Positions 49,810 to 60,872 of a stretch of DNA of 64,000 nt are shown piece after piece; within the stretch, counting starts at the first letter, position 1, and every line of letters begins with the position of its first letter. Below the pieces are notes generated by a model. That model saw nothing but the letters and a program-made list of their open reading frames with translations, did not search any database and was not told where the DNA came from. The position numbers and the translations under genes are program-made. The stretch comes from Pseudomonas alcaligenes (GTDB lineage: Bacteria > Pseudomonadota > Gammaproteobacteria > Pseudomonadales > Pseudomonadaceae), in assembly GCF_041729615.1 (NCBI RefSeq), contig NZ_CP154874.1, positions 1,183,001 to 1,247,000 on the forward strand, in the 5' to 3' direction.

Positions 49810-51381
49810 ATGCCCACTGCCCTTTATCGAATCCTGCTGTCACTGGCACTGCTGCTGCCACTGACCGCCCATGCCGGCGACGCCAATGATTTCGTCGCCG
49901 CCAACCCGACCAAGCAGGCCAAGCTCCTGGAGCGCTGGGCCGCACAGCCCGATCCCGCCCGCCAGCCGCTGCTCGATGCCCTGCAGGGCGGGCGCCTGGC
50001 CGTCGACAGCGCCAAGCAGGCCTTCATCGAACAGGATGGCCAGTTCGTCGCCGCCGAAGGCGAGGCCCTGCCAGCCAGCACGCCGAAGAAGCTGCGCCTG
50101 AACAACCGTCTGCGCGGCCTGCTGGCCAACGTGCAGGCCAGCCAGCAACTGCTCGCCGCGGAGCCGGCCACGCGCCTGGCCGCCGCCCAGCAGCTGCAGA
50201 AGAGCGCCAAGCCGGCGCAGCTGGAACTGCTCAACGCCCGCGTCGCCGGCGAGCAGGACGAGGCCGTGCGCGCCGCCCTGGCCCTGGCCCTGGCCAACCT
50301 GCAGCTGGTCGACCCCGACCCGGCCGTGCGCCTGAGCGCCGTGCGCCTGCTCGGCGAGAGCGGCGACCCGCTGGCCCGCACCCGCCTGGAAGGCCTGCTG
50401 GCCGATGGGGTGGAAAGCGACGCCGCGGTACGCACCGCCGCCGAAACCAGCCTGGCCCAGGTCAAGCGTCGCCTGCTGGTCGGCGAGCTGCTCGGCCAGG
50501 CCTTTAGCGGCTTGAGCCTCGGCTCGATCCTGCTGCTGGCCGCCCTCGGTCTCGCCATCACCTTCGGCCTGCTGGGCGTGATCAATATGGCCCACGGCGA
50601 GATGCTGATGCTCGGCGCCTACACCACCTATATGGTGCAGATCGCTTTCCAGAATTTCGCTCCCGGCTACCTGGCGCTGTATCCGCTGGCCGCCCTGCCG
50701 GTGGCCTTCTTCGTCACCGCCGCCATCGGCATGGCGCTGGAGCGCACGGTGATCCGCCACCTCTACGGCCGTCCGCTGGAAACCCTGCTGGCCACCTGGG
50801 GCATCAGCCTGATCCTGATCCAGGCCGTGCGGGTGATCTTCGGCGCGCAGAACGTCGAAGTCGCCAACCCCGGCTGGCTGTCCGGCGGCGTGCAGGTGCT
50901 GCCGAACCTGGTACTGCCTTACAGCCGCATGGTGATCATCGGCTTCGCGCTGTTCGTGGTGGCGCTGACCTGGCTGCTGCTGAACAAGACCCGCCTCGGC
51001 CTCAATGTCCGCGCCGTCACCCAGAACCGCAACATGGCAGCCTGCTGTGGGGTTCCGACCGGCCAGGTCGACATGCTCGCCTTCGGCCTCGGTTCCGGTA
51101 TCGCCGGCCTCGGTGGCGTGGCCCTGTCGCAGATCGGCAACGTCGGCCCGGACCTGGGCCAGAGCTACATCATCGATTCCTTCCTGGTGGTGGTGCTCGG
51201 TGGCGTCGGCCAGCTGGCCGGCAGCGTCATGGCCGCCTTCGGCCTCGGCATCGCCAACAAGCTGCTGGAGCCGCAGATCGGCGCCGTGCTCGGCAAGATC
51301 CTGATCCTCGCGCTGATCATTCTGTTTATCCAGAAGCGTCCGCAGGGCCTCTTCGCACTCAAGGGACGGGTGATCGACTGA
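49810..51381 (+). CDS. urtB: urea ABC transporter, permease UrtB
   Basis: A 523-residue permease of the LivH type with an unusual N-terminus. A signal peptide (ends LTAHAGD) leads an extracytoplasmic helical segment of about 200 residues that includes HEAT-like DPDPAVRLSAVRLLGESGDP. The membrane domain then runs from about residue 235 (GLSLGSILLLAALGLAITFGL; INMAHGEMLMLGAYTTYMV) to the end, with the EAA-like loop near GLNVRAVTQNRNMAACCG. The extension is common in proteobacterial UrtB. AAGGAT lies before ATG. Its stop overlaps the urtC start. Confidence 0.94.
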   Translation: MPTALYRILLSLALLLPLTAHAGDANDFVAANPTKQAKLLERWAAQPDPARQPLLDALQGGRLAVDSAKQAFIEQDGQFVAAEGEALPASTPKKLRLNNRLRGLLANVQASQQLLAAEPATRLAAAQQLQKSAKPAQLELLNARVAGEQDEAVRAALALALANLQLVDPDPAVRLSAVRLLGESGDPLARTRLEGLLADGVESDAAVRTAAETSLAQVKRRLLVGELLGQAFSGLSLGSILLLAALGLAITFGLLGVINMAHGEMLMLGAYTTYMVQIAFQNFAPGYLALYPLAALPVAFFVTAAIGMALERTVIRHLYGRPLETLLATWGISLILIQAVRVIFGAQNVEVANPGWLSGGVQVLPNLVLPYSRMVIIGFALFVVALTWLLLNKTRLGLNVRAVTQNRNMAACCGVPTGQVDMLAFGLGSGIAGLGGVALSQIGNVGPDLGQSYIIDSFLVVVLGGVGQLAGSVMAAFGLGIANKLLEPQIGAVLGKILILALIILFIQKRPQGLFALKGRVID

Positions 51382-52468
51382 TGACTCAAGCACTCAACCA
51401 AACGCTGCTGGCCCGCGCCACGGCGAAACTGGGTCCGCAGGCTTCTCTCTCCATCGGCCTGCTGGTATTGGCTGTGCTGCTGGCCATGCCGCTGCTGCAC
51501 CTGCTGCCGGCAGACCACGCACTGCACGTCTCGGCCTACGGCCTGACCCTGGTCGGCAAGATCCTCTGCTACGCCATTGTCGCGTTGGCGCTGGACCTGG
51601 TCTGGGGCTACGCCGGCCTGCTCTCTCTGGGGCACGGCCTGTTCTTCGCCTTGGGCGGCTATGCCATGGGCATGTACCTGATGCGCCAGAGTGCGGGAGA
51701 TGGGCTGCCCGCCTTTATGAGCTTCCTCGCCTGGAGCGAGCTGCCCTGGTACTGGTACGGCACCAGCAGCTTCCTCTGGGCGATGTGCCTGGTGGTGCTC
51801 GCGCCCGGCCTGCTGGCCCTGGTGTTCGGCTTCTTCGCCTTCCGCTCGCGGATCAAGGGCGTGTATTTCTCGATCATGACCCAGGCGCTGACCTTCGCCG
51901 GCATGCTGCTGTTCTTCCGCAACGAAACCGGCTTTGGCGGCAACAACGGCTTCACCAACTTCCGCAGCATTCTCGGCTTCGATATCACCGCGCCGGGCAC
52001 CCGCGCCTTCCTGTTCTTCTGTACCGTGCTGCTGCTGGCCGGCAGCCTGGCGCTGGGCTTTGCCCTGGCGCGCAGCAAGTTCGGCCGGGTACTGACCGCC
52101 GTGCGCGACGCGGAGAACCGCCTGATGTTCTGCGGCTATGATCCGCGCGGCTATAAGCTGTTTATCTGGGTGCTCTCCGCCGTGCTGTGCGGCCTGGCCG
52201 GCGCGCTGTACGTGCCGCAGGTGGGCATCATCAACCCCAGCGAGATGTCGCCGACCAACTCCATCGAGGCGGCCATCTGGGTCGCCCTCGGCGGCCGCGG
52301 CACGCTGATCGGACCGCTGCTCGGCGCCGGCATGGTCAACGGCATGAAGAGCTGGTTCACCGTGGCCTTCCCCGAGTACTGGCTGTTCGCCCTCGGCGCG
52401 CTGTTTATCGTCATCACCCTGTTCCTGCCGAAAGGCGTGATCGGTCTGATCAAGAAGGAGAAGGACCA

Positions 52469-52472
<4 letters not shown>
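51381..52472 (+). CDS. urtC: urea ABC transporter, permease UrtC
   Basis: A 363-residue LivM-type permease with about ten helices. Seen: YAIVALALDLVWGYAGLLSLGHGLFFALGGYAMGMYL and the cytoplasmic loop ARSKFGRVLTAVRDAENRLMFCGYDPRGYKL that contacts the ATPases. It overlaps urtB by one base (TGATG) and urtD by four (ATGA), showing tight translational coupling. Confidence 0.95.
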
Positions 52473-53320
<848 letters not shown>

Positions 53321-53327
53321 ACAACCA

Positions 53328-53440
53328 CCCTCTCCCTAACCCTCTCCCATAAATGGGAGAGGGAACTTGCGCGGAGCCAAGGTCCGACACTGCGCACTTG
53401 CTCCCCTCTCCCGCCGGCGGGAGAGGGGCGGGGGAGAGGG
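53328..53440. repeat. paired CCCTCTCCC palindromic repeat between urtD and urtE
   Basis: A reverse unit (53328-53363; box, then hairpin with loop ATAAAT) is followed by a forward unit (53403-53440; hairpin with loop GCCGGC, then box GGGGGAGAGGG). It fills the 152-bp urtD-urtE spacer, beginning seven bases after the urtD stop. Confidence 0.8.
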
Positions 53441-53472
53441 AAGCAGACAAGTAGGACTCAAGAGGCGAATAC

Positions 53473-54171
53473 ATGCTAGAAGTCCAACAACTCCACCAGT
53501 ACTACGGCGGCAGCCATATCCTGCGCGGCCTGTCCTTCGAGGCGAAGATCGGCGAAGTCACCTGCCTGCTCGGGCGCAACGGCGTGGGCAAGACCACCCT
53601 GCTGAAATGCCTCATGGGCCTGATCCCGGCCAAGGAAGGCAGCATCGCCTGGGAAGGCCAGACCATCAACGGCCACAAGCCGCACCAGCGCGTGCACGCC
53701 GGCATCGCCTACGTGCCGCAGGGCCGCGAGATATTTCCGCGCCTGACCGTGGAAGAGAACCTGCTGATGGGCCTGTCGCGTTTCGGCGCCAGCGAAGCCA
53801 AGACCGTCCCCGAGTTCATCTACGAGCTGTTCCCGGTGCTGCGCGAGATGAAGCAGCGCCGTGGCGGCGACCTCTCCGGCGGCCAGCAGCAACAGCTGGC
53901 CATCGGCCGCGCGCTGGCCAGCCAGCCGCGCCTGCTGATCCTCGACGAACCCACCGAAGGCATCCAGCCCTCGGTGATCAAGGAGATCGGCGTGGTCATC
54001 CGCAAGCTCGCCGAGCGCGGCGATATGGCCATCCTGCTGGTCGAGCAGTTCTACGACTTCGCCGCCGAACTGGCCGACCAGTACCTGGTGATGAGCCGCG
54101 GCGAAATCGTCCAGCAGGGCCGTGGCGAGACCATGGAGGCCGATGGCGTGCGCGGCCTGGTGGCGATCTGA
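53473..54171 (+). CDS. urtE: urea ABC transporter, ATP-binding protein UrtE
   Basis: A 232-residue LivF-type ATPase with Walker A GRNGVGKTTLL (about residues 36-46), signature LSGGQQQQLAIGRAL, Walker B LLILDEPTEGI and switch VEQFYDF. It begins MLEVQQLHQYYGGSHIL. The AGAGGCG before the ATG serves as ribosome-binding site. Length and sequence are typical for the second ATPase of the urea importer. Confidence 0.95.
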   Translation: MLEVQQLHQYYGGSHILRGLSFEAKIGEVTCLLGRNGVGKTTLLKCLMGLIPAKEGSIAWEGQTINGHKPHQRVHAGIAYVPQGREIFPRLTVEENLLMGLSRFGASEAKTVPEFIYELFPVLREMKQRRGGDLSGGQQQQLAIGRALASQPRLLILDEPTEGIQPSVIKEIGVVIRKLAERGDMAILLVEQFYDFAAELADQYLVMSRGEIVQQGRGETMEADGVRGLVAI

Positions 54172-54235
54172 ACGGCGACGCCCAGCCCGTGTTTTGCCCA
54201 TAATCGGTCATCGTTCCGACTGGATAGCGAAACCG

Positions 54236-54655
54236 ATGATCGCCTGGCGCCACCTGTTGCTGCCCCTCTGCGCCGTGTTCGGCTGCGCCATGGTCATCTA
54301 TGGCGGCAGCCTGCCGGACTATTGGGCACGTCGCTCCATGCCCGAGGGCATTGAACCGGCCTATCCGCTGCAGTGGGTATTATTGTTCTGCGTCATCGTG
54401 CTGGCCGAGTGCGCCTTGCTGCTGGCCGTGCTGCGGCCCTGGTCGTACTGCCGCTCCTGGGGCCGTGCCTGGTGCGCCACCCTGATGGCAATACCGCTGG
54501 CGCTGTTCTGGCTAACCGGCGTGCTGCATTCGCCACCATACTATGGCCTGCACCTGCAGTGGTGGTGGCTGGTGTGCGCCGCCCTGCTGGTACTGAGCCT
54601 GTACTCCAGCATCGCCGCCTGGCTGCACCAACGCGCCGAGCGGGCCGCCGGGTAG
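54236..54655 (+). CDS. hypothetical membrane protein after urtE
   Basis: A 139-residue protein with four hydrophobic helices (LLLPLCAVFGCAMVIYGG; WVLLFCVIVLAECALLLAVL; LMAIPLALFWLTGVL; WWWLVCAALLVLSLYSSI), rich in Trp and aromatic residues. A short membrane protein occupies this place in P. aeruginosa as well. It starts 64 bases after urtE and converges with eutC. No function recognised. Confidence 0.75.
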   Translation: MIAWRHLLLPLCAVFGCAMVIYGGSLPDYWARRSMPEGIEPAYPLQWVLLFCVIVLAECALLLAVLRPWSYCRSWGRAWCATLMAIPLALFWLTGVLHSPPYYGLHLQWWWLVCAALLVLSLYSSIAAWLHQRAERAAG

Positions 54656-54682
54656 AGCCGCCTCGCAACGCTTCCCCGCGAG

Positions 54683-55498
54683 CTATTGCAACGAATCCAG
54701 CAGAAAATTCAGCCGCGCCGGCTGCTCACTTTCCAGGCCTGGCAGCTCGGCCTCGTCCTTGAGGCTGACGCCGGACAGCTTGCGCCGGCAGGCCTCGCGC
54801 ATCAGGTACAGCAGCTTGTGTGCGGCCACACCGTAGCTCATGCCCTCCAGGCGCACGTTGGAGATGCAGTTGCGGAAGGCGTCGGTCAGGCCGACTTTCG
54901 GCGCGTAGGTGAAATACAGGCCGAGGCTGTCCGGCGAACTCAGCCCCGGACGCTCGCCGATCAGGATCACCACCATCTTCGCGCCGAGCAGCTCGGCCAC
55001 CTCGTCGGCGACCGCCACCCGCCCCTGGCGCACCACGCAAAGCGGAGCCAGCGACCAGTCATCGCCGCTCACCTGCTCGCGCAGGCGGGCAAGGAAAGGC
55101 GCGGCATGTCGCTCGATGGCCAAAGCCGACAGGCCATCGGCGATGACAATGGCCAGGTCGTAGCCCTGCGGGTGCTCGGAGCGGTGGTCGCGCAGGCGCT
55201 GCGCCGAAGCGGCGTCCAGGCGTCGTCCCAGGTCGGGGCGCTGCAGGTAGGTATGCCGGTCGCTGGCCGCGCTGTGCAGCTGCAGCACCGGCAGCCCCTG
55301 GCTGACCAGGTCCTCGGCCAGCGCCTCGGCATGCAACGGCAGGTGCACGGCATCGCGCGCCTGGGCGTGGGCGAACTGGAAATCCAGCTGCGCCGCCGTG
55401 GGCAGGCTGGTGCCGGCACGGCCCAAAGCAATGCGCGCCGGAGTCAGGCGGCGTAGCGCGATCCACGGATTGGCCGCGAGTTCGTCATGATCGTTCAT
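54683..55498 (-). CDS. eutC: ethanolamine ammonia-lyase small subunit
   Basis: A 271-residue light chain of the adenosylcobalamin-dependent ammonia-lyase, which splits ethanolamine into acetaldehyde and ammonia. Seen: [58 protein letters not shown] and [20 protein letters not shown] 55498 (MNDHDEL) is the start since GGAG lies six bases upstream; ATG 55510 is too close to that site. It begins 12 bases after the eutB stop. Confidence 0.95.
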   Translation of the reverse strand: MNDHDELAANPWIALRRLTPARIALGRAGTSLPTAAQLDFQFAHAQARDAVHLPLHAEALAEDLVSQGLPVLQLHSAASDRHTYLQRPDLGRRLDAASAQRLRDHRSEHPQGYDLAIVIADGLSALAIERHAAPFLARLREQVSGDDWSLAPLCVVRQGRVAVADEVAELLGAKMVVILIGERPGLSSPDSLGLYFTYAPKVGLTDAFRNCISNVRLEGMSYGVAAHKLLYLMREACRRKLSGVSLKDEAELPGLESEQPARLNFLLDSLQ

Positions 55499-55509
55499 CG
55501 CCATCTCCA

Positions 55510-56904
55510 CTAGGCCAGCTGCGCCAGGGCGCTGCGGAAGGCAGGTGGCACCGCGTCACCGAGGCGCAGGCGGCCGCCCTGCTGATGCAGGATGTTCATG
55601 CGCTCCAGCCACGCCTCGAACTCCGGCGCGGGCTTGAGGCCGAGCACCTGGCGCGCGTAGAGCGCGTCGTGGAAGGAAGTGGTCTGGTAGTTGAGCATCA
55701 CGTCGTCGGAACCGGGGATGCCCATGATGAAGTTGATGCCGGCCGTGCCGAGCAGGGTCAGCAGGGTGTCCATGTCGTCCTGGTCGGCCTCGGCGTGGTT
55801 GGTGTAGCAGATGTCGCAGCCCATCGGCACGCCGAGCAGCTTGCCGCAGAAGTGGTCTTCCAGGCCGGCGCGGATGATCTGCTTGCCGTTGTACAGGTAT
55901 TCCGGGCCGATGAAGCCGACCACGGTATTCACCAGGAATGGCTTGTAGTGGCGCGCCACCGCGTAGGCGCGCACCTCGCAGGTCTGCTGGTCGACACCAT
56001 GGTGGGCGTTGGCCGACAGTGCACTGCCCTGGCCGGTCTCGAAGTACATCAGGTTGTCGCCCAGCGTGCCGCGCTGCTGCGACAGCCCAGCCTCGTAGCC
56101 CTCCTGCAGCACCTGCAGGGTGATGCCGAAGCCGGCGTTGGCCGCCTCGGTGCCGGCGATGGACTGGAACACCAGGTCCACCGGCGCGCCACGCTCGATG
56201 GCGGCGATGGAGCTGGTGACGTGGGTCAGCACGCAGGCCTGGGTGGGGATCTCGTAGCGCTGGATGATCGCATCGAGCATCTTCAGCAGGTCGCTCAGCG
56301 CACCCAGGCTGTCGGTGGCCGGGTTGATGCCCAGCATGGCGTCGCCGTTGCCGTATAGCAGGCCGTCGAGAATGCTGGCGGCGATACCGGACGGATCGTC
56401 GGTCGGGTGATTGGGCTGCAGGCGCGTCGACATGCGGCCGCGCAGGCCCATGGTGTTGCGAAAACGGGTGACCACGCGAATCTTCTGCGCCACCAGGATC
56501 AGGTCCTGCACGCGCATGATCTTCGACACCGCCGCCGCCATCTCCGGCGTCAGCCCCGGCGCCAGGGCGCGCAGGCTAGCCTCGTCGGCGCGCTCGCCGA
56601 GCAGCCAGTCGCGCAGGCCGCCGACGGTGAGGTGGGCGACCGGGGCGAAGGCCGCCGCGTCGTGAGTGTCGATGATCAGCCGGGTGATCTCGTCGTCTTC
56701 GTAGGGAATCAGTGCCTCGTTGAGGAAATGCTTGAGCGGGATATTGGCCAACGCCATCTGTGCGGCGACGCGCTCGGCATCGCTGCTGGCGGCCACGCCA
56801 GCCAGGTAGTCGCCGGAACGCGCCGGGCTGGCCTTGGCCATCACCTCGCGCAGGCTGTCGAAGCGCCAGGTCTGGTGGCCGACGGTGTGGCTGAAACTGG
56901 CCAT
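55510..56904 (-). CDS. eutB: ethanolamine ammonia-lyase large subunit
   Basis: A 464-residue TIM-barrel heavy chain carrying the active site. Seen: [56 protein letters not shown], and the C-terminal [23 protein letters not shown]. Start [13 protein letters not shown] follows AGGAGAGAG. There is no microcompartment shell gene nearby, so this is the simple cytosolic pathway; acetaldehyde dehydrogenase and cobalamin genes are not in the window. Confidence 0.96.
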   Translation of the reverse strand: MASFSHTVGHQTWRFDSLREVMAKASPARSGDYLAGVAASSDAERVAAQMALANIPLKHFLNEALIPYEDDEITRLIIDTHDAAAFAPVAHLTVGGLRDWLLGERADEASLRALAPGLTPEMAAAVSKIMRVQDLILVAQKIRVVTRFRNTMGLRGRMSTRLQPNHPTDDPSGIAASILDGLLYGNGDAMLGINPATDSLGALSDLLKMLDAIIQRYEIPTQACVLTHVTSSIAAIERGAPVDLVFQSIAGTEAANAGFGITLQVLQEGYEAGLSQQRGTLGDNLMYFETGQGSALSANAHHGVDQQTCEVRAYAVARHYKPFLVNTVVGFIGPEYLYNGKQIIRAGLEDHFCGKLLGVPMGCDICYTNHAEADQDDMDTLLTLLGTAGINFIMGIPGSDDVMLNYQTTSFHDALYARQVLGLKPAPEFEAWLERMNILHQQGGRLRLGDAVPPAFRSALAQLA

Positions 56905-56920
56905 GGCTCTCTCCTGAAAC

Positions 56921-56944
56921 AAAAGCCCGCCGTTGCCGGCGGGC
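56921..56944 (-). terminator. rho-independent terminator between eat and eutB
   Basis: Read on the minus strand: a perfect 8-bp stem GCCCGCCG / CGGCGGGC with a GCAA tetraloop, then TTTTGTTT. It lies inside the 49-bp eat-eutB spacer, so eutBC must be expressed by read-through or from their own start site. Confidence 0.75.
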
Positions 56945-56953
56945 GCATCGCGA

Positions 56954-58318
56954 TTACGGTTGCAGCAGGGCGTCGGCCGGCACGGCGTCGCGCTGGGCGC
57001 CGGTCAGCTTGAAGTACACCAGGCCGATGCTCATCAGGCCGAGGAACAACAGGGCGATGGTGCCGTTGAACCAGACCATCGCGGCCAGGCACACCAGGGC
57101 CAGGGCCAGGGCGATGCCCGGCACCAGCGGGTAGCCCGGCGCCTTGAAGGTGCGCTCCAGGTTCGGCTCGCTTTTGCGCAGCTTGAACAGGCTGAGCATG
57201 CTCATGATGTACATGACGATGGCGCCGAACACGCTCATGGTGATCATCGCCGCGGTCAGGCTCATGCCCTGCAGGGCGATCAGGCCGTCGCTGTAGATCG
57301 CCGCGATGCCGATCAGGCCGCCGGCGATGATGGCGCGGTGCGGGGTGTGGAAGCGCGACAGCTTGGCCAGGGCCGGCGGCAGGTAGCCGGCGCGAGCCAG
57401 GGCGAAGAACTGCCGGGAGTAGCCGAGGATGATGCCGTGGAAGCTGGCGACCAGGCCGAACAGGCCGATCCACACCAGCATGTGCAGCCAGCCGGAGTTC
57501 TCGCCGACCACCGCCTTCATCGCCTGCGGCAGCGGGTCGTTGATGCCGGACAGGGCCTTCCAGTCGCCCACGCCGCCGGCCATCACCATCACGCCCAGGG
57601 CCAGGAACACCAGGGTCAGGATGCCGGCGATATAGGCACGCGGGATGGTGCGTTTCGGGTCCTTGGCCTCCTCGGCGGCCATGGCCGCGCCCTCGATGGC
57701 GAGGAAGAACCAGATGGCGAACGGAATGGCGGCGAAGATGCCGGCGATGGCGGGCATGCCGAACTCATTGCTGCCGGCCCAGCCGTCGACCACGAAGTTG
57801 CTGAAGCTGAAGCCCGGCGCCACCACGCCCATGAACACCAACAGCTCGAGCACCGCCAGCACGGTGACCACCAGCTCGAAGGTGGCGGCGATGCTGACGC
57901 CGAGGATGTTGAGGGTCATGAAGATGAGGTAGGCGCCGACCGCCGCCAGCTTCGGATCGAGCCCGGGGAACTGCACGTTGAGGTAGGCGCCGATGGCCAT
58001 GGCGATGGCCGGCGGGGCGAAGACGAACTCGATCAGGGTGGCCATGCCGGCGATCATCCCGCCGGTGGGGCCGAAGGCACGCCGGCTGTAGGCGAAGGGC
58101 CCACCGGCGTGCGGTATTGCGGTGGTCAGTTCGGTGAAGCTGAAGATGAAGCAGCTGTACATCGCCGCCACCATCAGGGTGGTGATCAGGAAGCCCAGGG
58201 TGCCGGCCGCGCCCCAGCCATAGCTCCAGCCGAAATACTCCCCGGAAATCACCAGGCCCACGGCGATACCCCAGAGGTGCAGGGTGCCGAGGCTGGGTTT
58301 AAGTTGCGCTGTGCTCAT
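56954..58318 (-). CDS. eat: ethanolamine permease (APC superfamily)
   Basis: A 454-residue permease with twelve helices, of the amino acid-polyamine-organocation family. The first helix region LHLWGIAVGLVISGEYFGWSYGWG and YSRRAFGPTGG match ethanolamine permeases, and eutBC lie downstream on the same strand. ATG 58318 (MSTAQLKPSLG) is chosen because GAGGAA lies eight bases upstream. It is divergent from the AraC-type gene. Confidence 0.93.
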   Translation of the reverse strand: MSTAQLKPSLGTLHLWGIAVGLVISGEYFGWSYGWGAAGTLGFLITTLMVAAMYSCFIFSFTELTTAIPHAGGPFAYSRRAFGPTGGMIAGMATLIEFVFAPPAIAMAIGAYLNVQFPGLDPKLAAVGAYLIFMTLNILGVSIAATFELVVTVLAVLELLVFMGVVAPGFSFSNFVVDGWAGSNEFGMPAIAGIFAAIPFAIWFFLAIEGAAMAAEEAKDPKRTIPRAYIAGILTLVFLALGVMVMAGGVGDWKALSGINDPLPQAMKAVVGENSGWLHMLVWIGLFGLVASFHGIILGYSRQFFALARAGYLPPALAKLSRFHTPHRAIIAGGLIGIAAIYSDGLIALQGMSLTAAMITMSVFGAIVMYIMSMLSLFKLRKSEPNLERTFKAPGYPLVPGIALALALVCLAAMVWFNGTIALLFLGLMSIGLVYFKLTGAQRDAVPADALLQP

Positions 58319-58391
58319 GGTCTTGTTCCTCGGTAGAGAGCCACGTGATAGGTCGATCGCATGGCGAGGATATCCAGCCGCCCCCGGCCGA

Positions 58392-58434
58392 GACTTGACC
58401 TTGCAAAGTCCGCGCGCAGCTGCAGAGTCAAGTC
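58392..58434. promoter_or_regulatory. inverted GTCAAGTC pair between eat and the AraC regulator
   Basis: GACTTGAC (58392-58399) and GTCAAGTC (58427-58434) are perfect 8-bp reverse complements, 35 bases centre to centre, lying 74-116 bases upstream of the eat start. Candidate binding sites for the divergent regulator. Nothing else is recognised in the 256-bp spacer; no cobalamin riboswitch was seen. Confidence 0.35.
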
Positions 58435-58574
58435 GGCAGACGGCCCGCAAACCGCTCTGGCACGGGCTTTTGCGCCATGCCGGTGCATACCGTTACGGCG
58501 CCGCCCCAAGGCGATGCAAAATGGCGCCGAACCAGCGGACCGAGGCGGATGGCAGAGCGCCTAGGCGACGGGGC

Positions 58575-59669
58575 ATGACTATTGCTAAACCACTGGCAAC
58601 TTCACCGTGGCGCCTGCCCATGCCCCTGAACCTCGCCCATCCGCTGGCCATGACCGACTCGCCGAGCAACCTCGGCGTGCTGTCGGCCGCCGCCTGTGGC
58701 CTGGACGGCTTCATCGGCCTGCAGGGTGGCGACGCGGAGCGGGTGTTCGGCGTGGCCGGCATCGACCCGGACCTGCTGCTGCACCCGACCCTCAGCCTCA
58801 GCCTGAGCAACTACTGCAAGGTGCTGGAGGAAGCGGCCAGCCAGTCCGGCTGCGACAACTTCGGCCTGCGCTACGGCCAGCAGTTCCTGCCGCGCGCACT
58901 CGGCCTGCTCGGCTATGTCGGGCTCTGTTCGCATAGCCTGGAGCAGGCCCTGCAGAATTTCGCCCGAGCCTTTCCCTACCACCAGCACGACACCCTGATC
59001 CGCCTGGTGGACATCGACGAGTGCTACCGCTTCGACTATCAGGTGCATCACCCGGCCATCCTCGATCGCCGCCAGGACGCCGAGTTGACCATGGGCATGG
59101 CGCTGAACCTGGTGCGCCACGCCCTGGGGCCGGACTGGGCACCGCGTGCCGTGCTGTTCGAACATGCCAGACCGGAAGGCTGGCGCGAGCACCAGGCGGC
59201 CTTCGACGCCCCCGTGCTGTTCGACCAGCCCTGCAATGCCCTGCTGATTCCCAAACGCGACATCGCCGGCAAACTGATGCCCGAGCGCGATCCGGTGCTG
59301 CTGATGCTGGTGCAGGACGCCATCGTCCGCCTCGGCGGCCAGCAATCGCCGCAGTGCCTGGTCGACCAGGCCCGCGGCCTGGTGCGCGATGCCCTGCCGC
59401 TGGGCGAGCCGCCGCTGGAGCGCATCGCCGCCGGCCTCGGCCTGACCCCGGCCGCCCTGCAACGGCGCCTGCGCGAACAGAACCTGAGCTACTCGGCGCT
59501 GATCGACCAGGTACGCCGCGAGCTGGCCCTGCACTACCTGCGCCGGCGCCTGCCGGTCAGCGAACTGGCGCCGCTGCTCGGCTACTCCGAGACCAGCGCC
59601 TTCTCCCGCGCCTTCCGCCGCTGGTTCGACGCCAGCCCGCGGCAATGGCTGCAGATGAGTACGGCCTGA
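58575..59669 (+). CDS. AraC-family regulator next to ethanolamine genes
   Basis: A regulator of about 364 residues. The N-terminal ligand domain is of the Arabinose_bd (OruR-like) type ([38 protein letters not shown]). The C-terminal double helix-turn-helix reads [19 protein letters not shown] and [24 protein letters not shown]. Divergent transcription from eat suggests it controls ethanolamine use; P. aeruginosa PAO1 instead uses a sigma-54 activator for its eut genes. The start is uncertain: ATG 58575, 58620 or 58650 are all in frame, none with a strong ribosome-binding site. Confidence 0.85.
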   Translation: MTIAKPLATSPWRLPMPLNLAHPLAMTDSPSNLGVLSAAACGLDGFIGLQGGDAERVFGVAGIDPDLLLHPTLSLSLSNYCKVLEEAASQSGCDNFGLRYGQQFLPRALGLLGYVGLCSHSLEQALQNFARAFPYHQHDTLIRLVDIDECYRFDYQVHHPAILDRRQDAELTMGMALNLVRHALGPDWAPRAVLFEHARPEGWREHQAAFDAPVLFDQPCNALLIPKRDIAGKLMPERDPVLLMLVQDAIVRLGGQQSPQCLVDQARGLVRDALPLGEPPLERIAAGLGLTPAALQRRLREQNLSYSALIDQVRRELALHYLRRRLPVSELAPLLGYSETSAFSRAFRRWFDASPRQWLQMSTA

Positions 59670-59723
59670 TCCCATGCTGCCACGCTACACTGCCGCCTCG
59701 TCCAGTCTGCCTGGAACCACCGC

Positions 59724-60559
59724 ATGACCGCCGTTCAACCCGCGCTTATCACCCCCGCCTGGCACGCCGAACTGGAATTGGCCTACGCCCGCCAGCAGGA
59801 CTGGACGCGCCCGGTGCTGCGCCGCCACCTGGGCCCGCTGCGGGTGCAGAAACACCTGCACGCCGAGGGCCCCGAGGTGTGCCAGCACATCATCGTGCAC
59901 CCGCCGGCCGGCATCGCCGGCGGCGACAGCCTCACTCTCTCGGCCAGCGTCGGCGAGCAGGCCTGGACACAACTGACCAGCCCGGGCGCGGCCAAGTGGT
60001 ACCGTGCCAGCAGCGTGGCGCAGCAACGGATCGAACTGCGTGTGGCCCCAGGCGCAACCCTGGAATGGCTGCCGCAGGAAACCATCGTCTACGCCGGCGC
60101 CCAGGCCGAGCTGAGCACCCGCATCGAGCTGGAAGGCGACGCCCGCCTGTTCTACTGGGACATGGTCGCCCTCGGCCGCCCCGCCGCCGGCGAGCGCTTC
60201 GAGGCCGGGCATTTCCAGGCCGGCCTGGATATCCGCCGCGATGGCCAGCTGCTGTGGCACGAGCGCCAGCGCGTGGTCGGTGGCGACGGTCTGCTCGACT
60301 CGCCCATCGGCCTGGACGGCCAGCCGGTGTTCGCCACCCTGCTGGCCAGCGGCGAGATCGATGCCGAACTGCTGCAGCGCTGCCGCGAGCTGCACTGCAG
60401 AGGTCGTGGCGACCTGACCCAATTGCCGGGCCTGCTGGTGGCCCGCTGCCTGGCCGGCGAGGCGCTGCACGCGCGCGCCTGGCTGATCGAACTCTGGCGC
60501 CTGTTGCGCCCTGCCCTGCTCGGCCGCGCGGCCGTGCCCCCGCGAATCTGGAGTACCTG

Positions 60560-60560
<1 letters not shown>
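59724..60560 (+). CDS. ureD: urease accessory protein UreD
   Basis: A 278-residue accessory protein that helps deliver nickel and CO2 to the urease active site. Seen: [45 protein letters not shown], and [14 protein letters not shown], all conserved UreD blocks. It opens the urease operon and its stop overlaps the ureA start by one base (TGATG). The other accessory genes ureE, ureF and ureG are not in the window. Confidence 0.95.
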
Positions 60561-60862
<302 letters not shown>

Positions 60863-60872
60863 GGCCGCCCGC

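Noticed and set aside
58458..58473. Sigma-54-like TGGCACG...TTGC before the AraC regulator
   Set aside because: The GG and GC elements are 13 bases apart instead of 12, a spacing that normally abolishes recognition.
56905..58574. Possible cobalamin riboswitch controlling eutBC or eat
   Set aside because: No B12 box or matching helices seen in either untranslated region.
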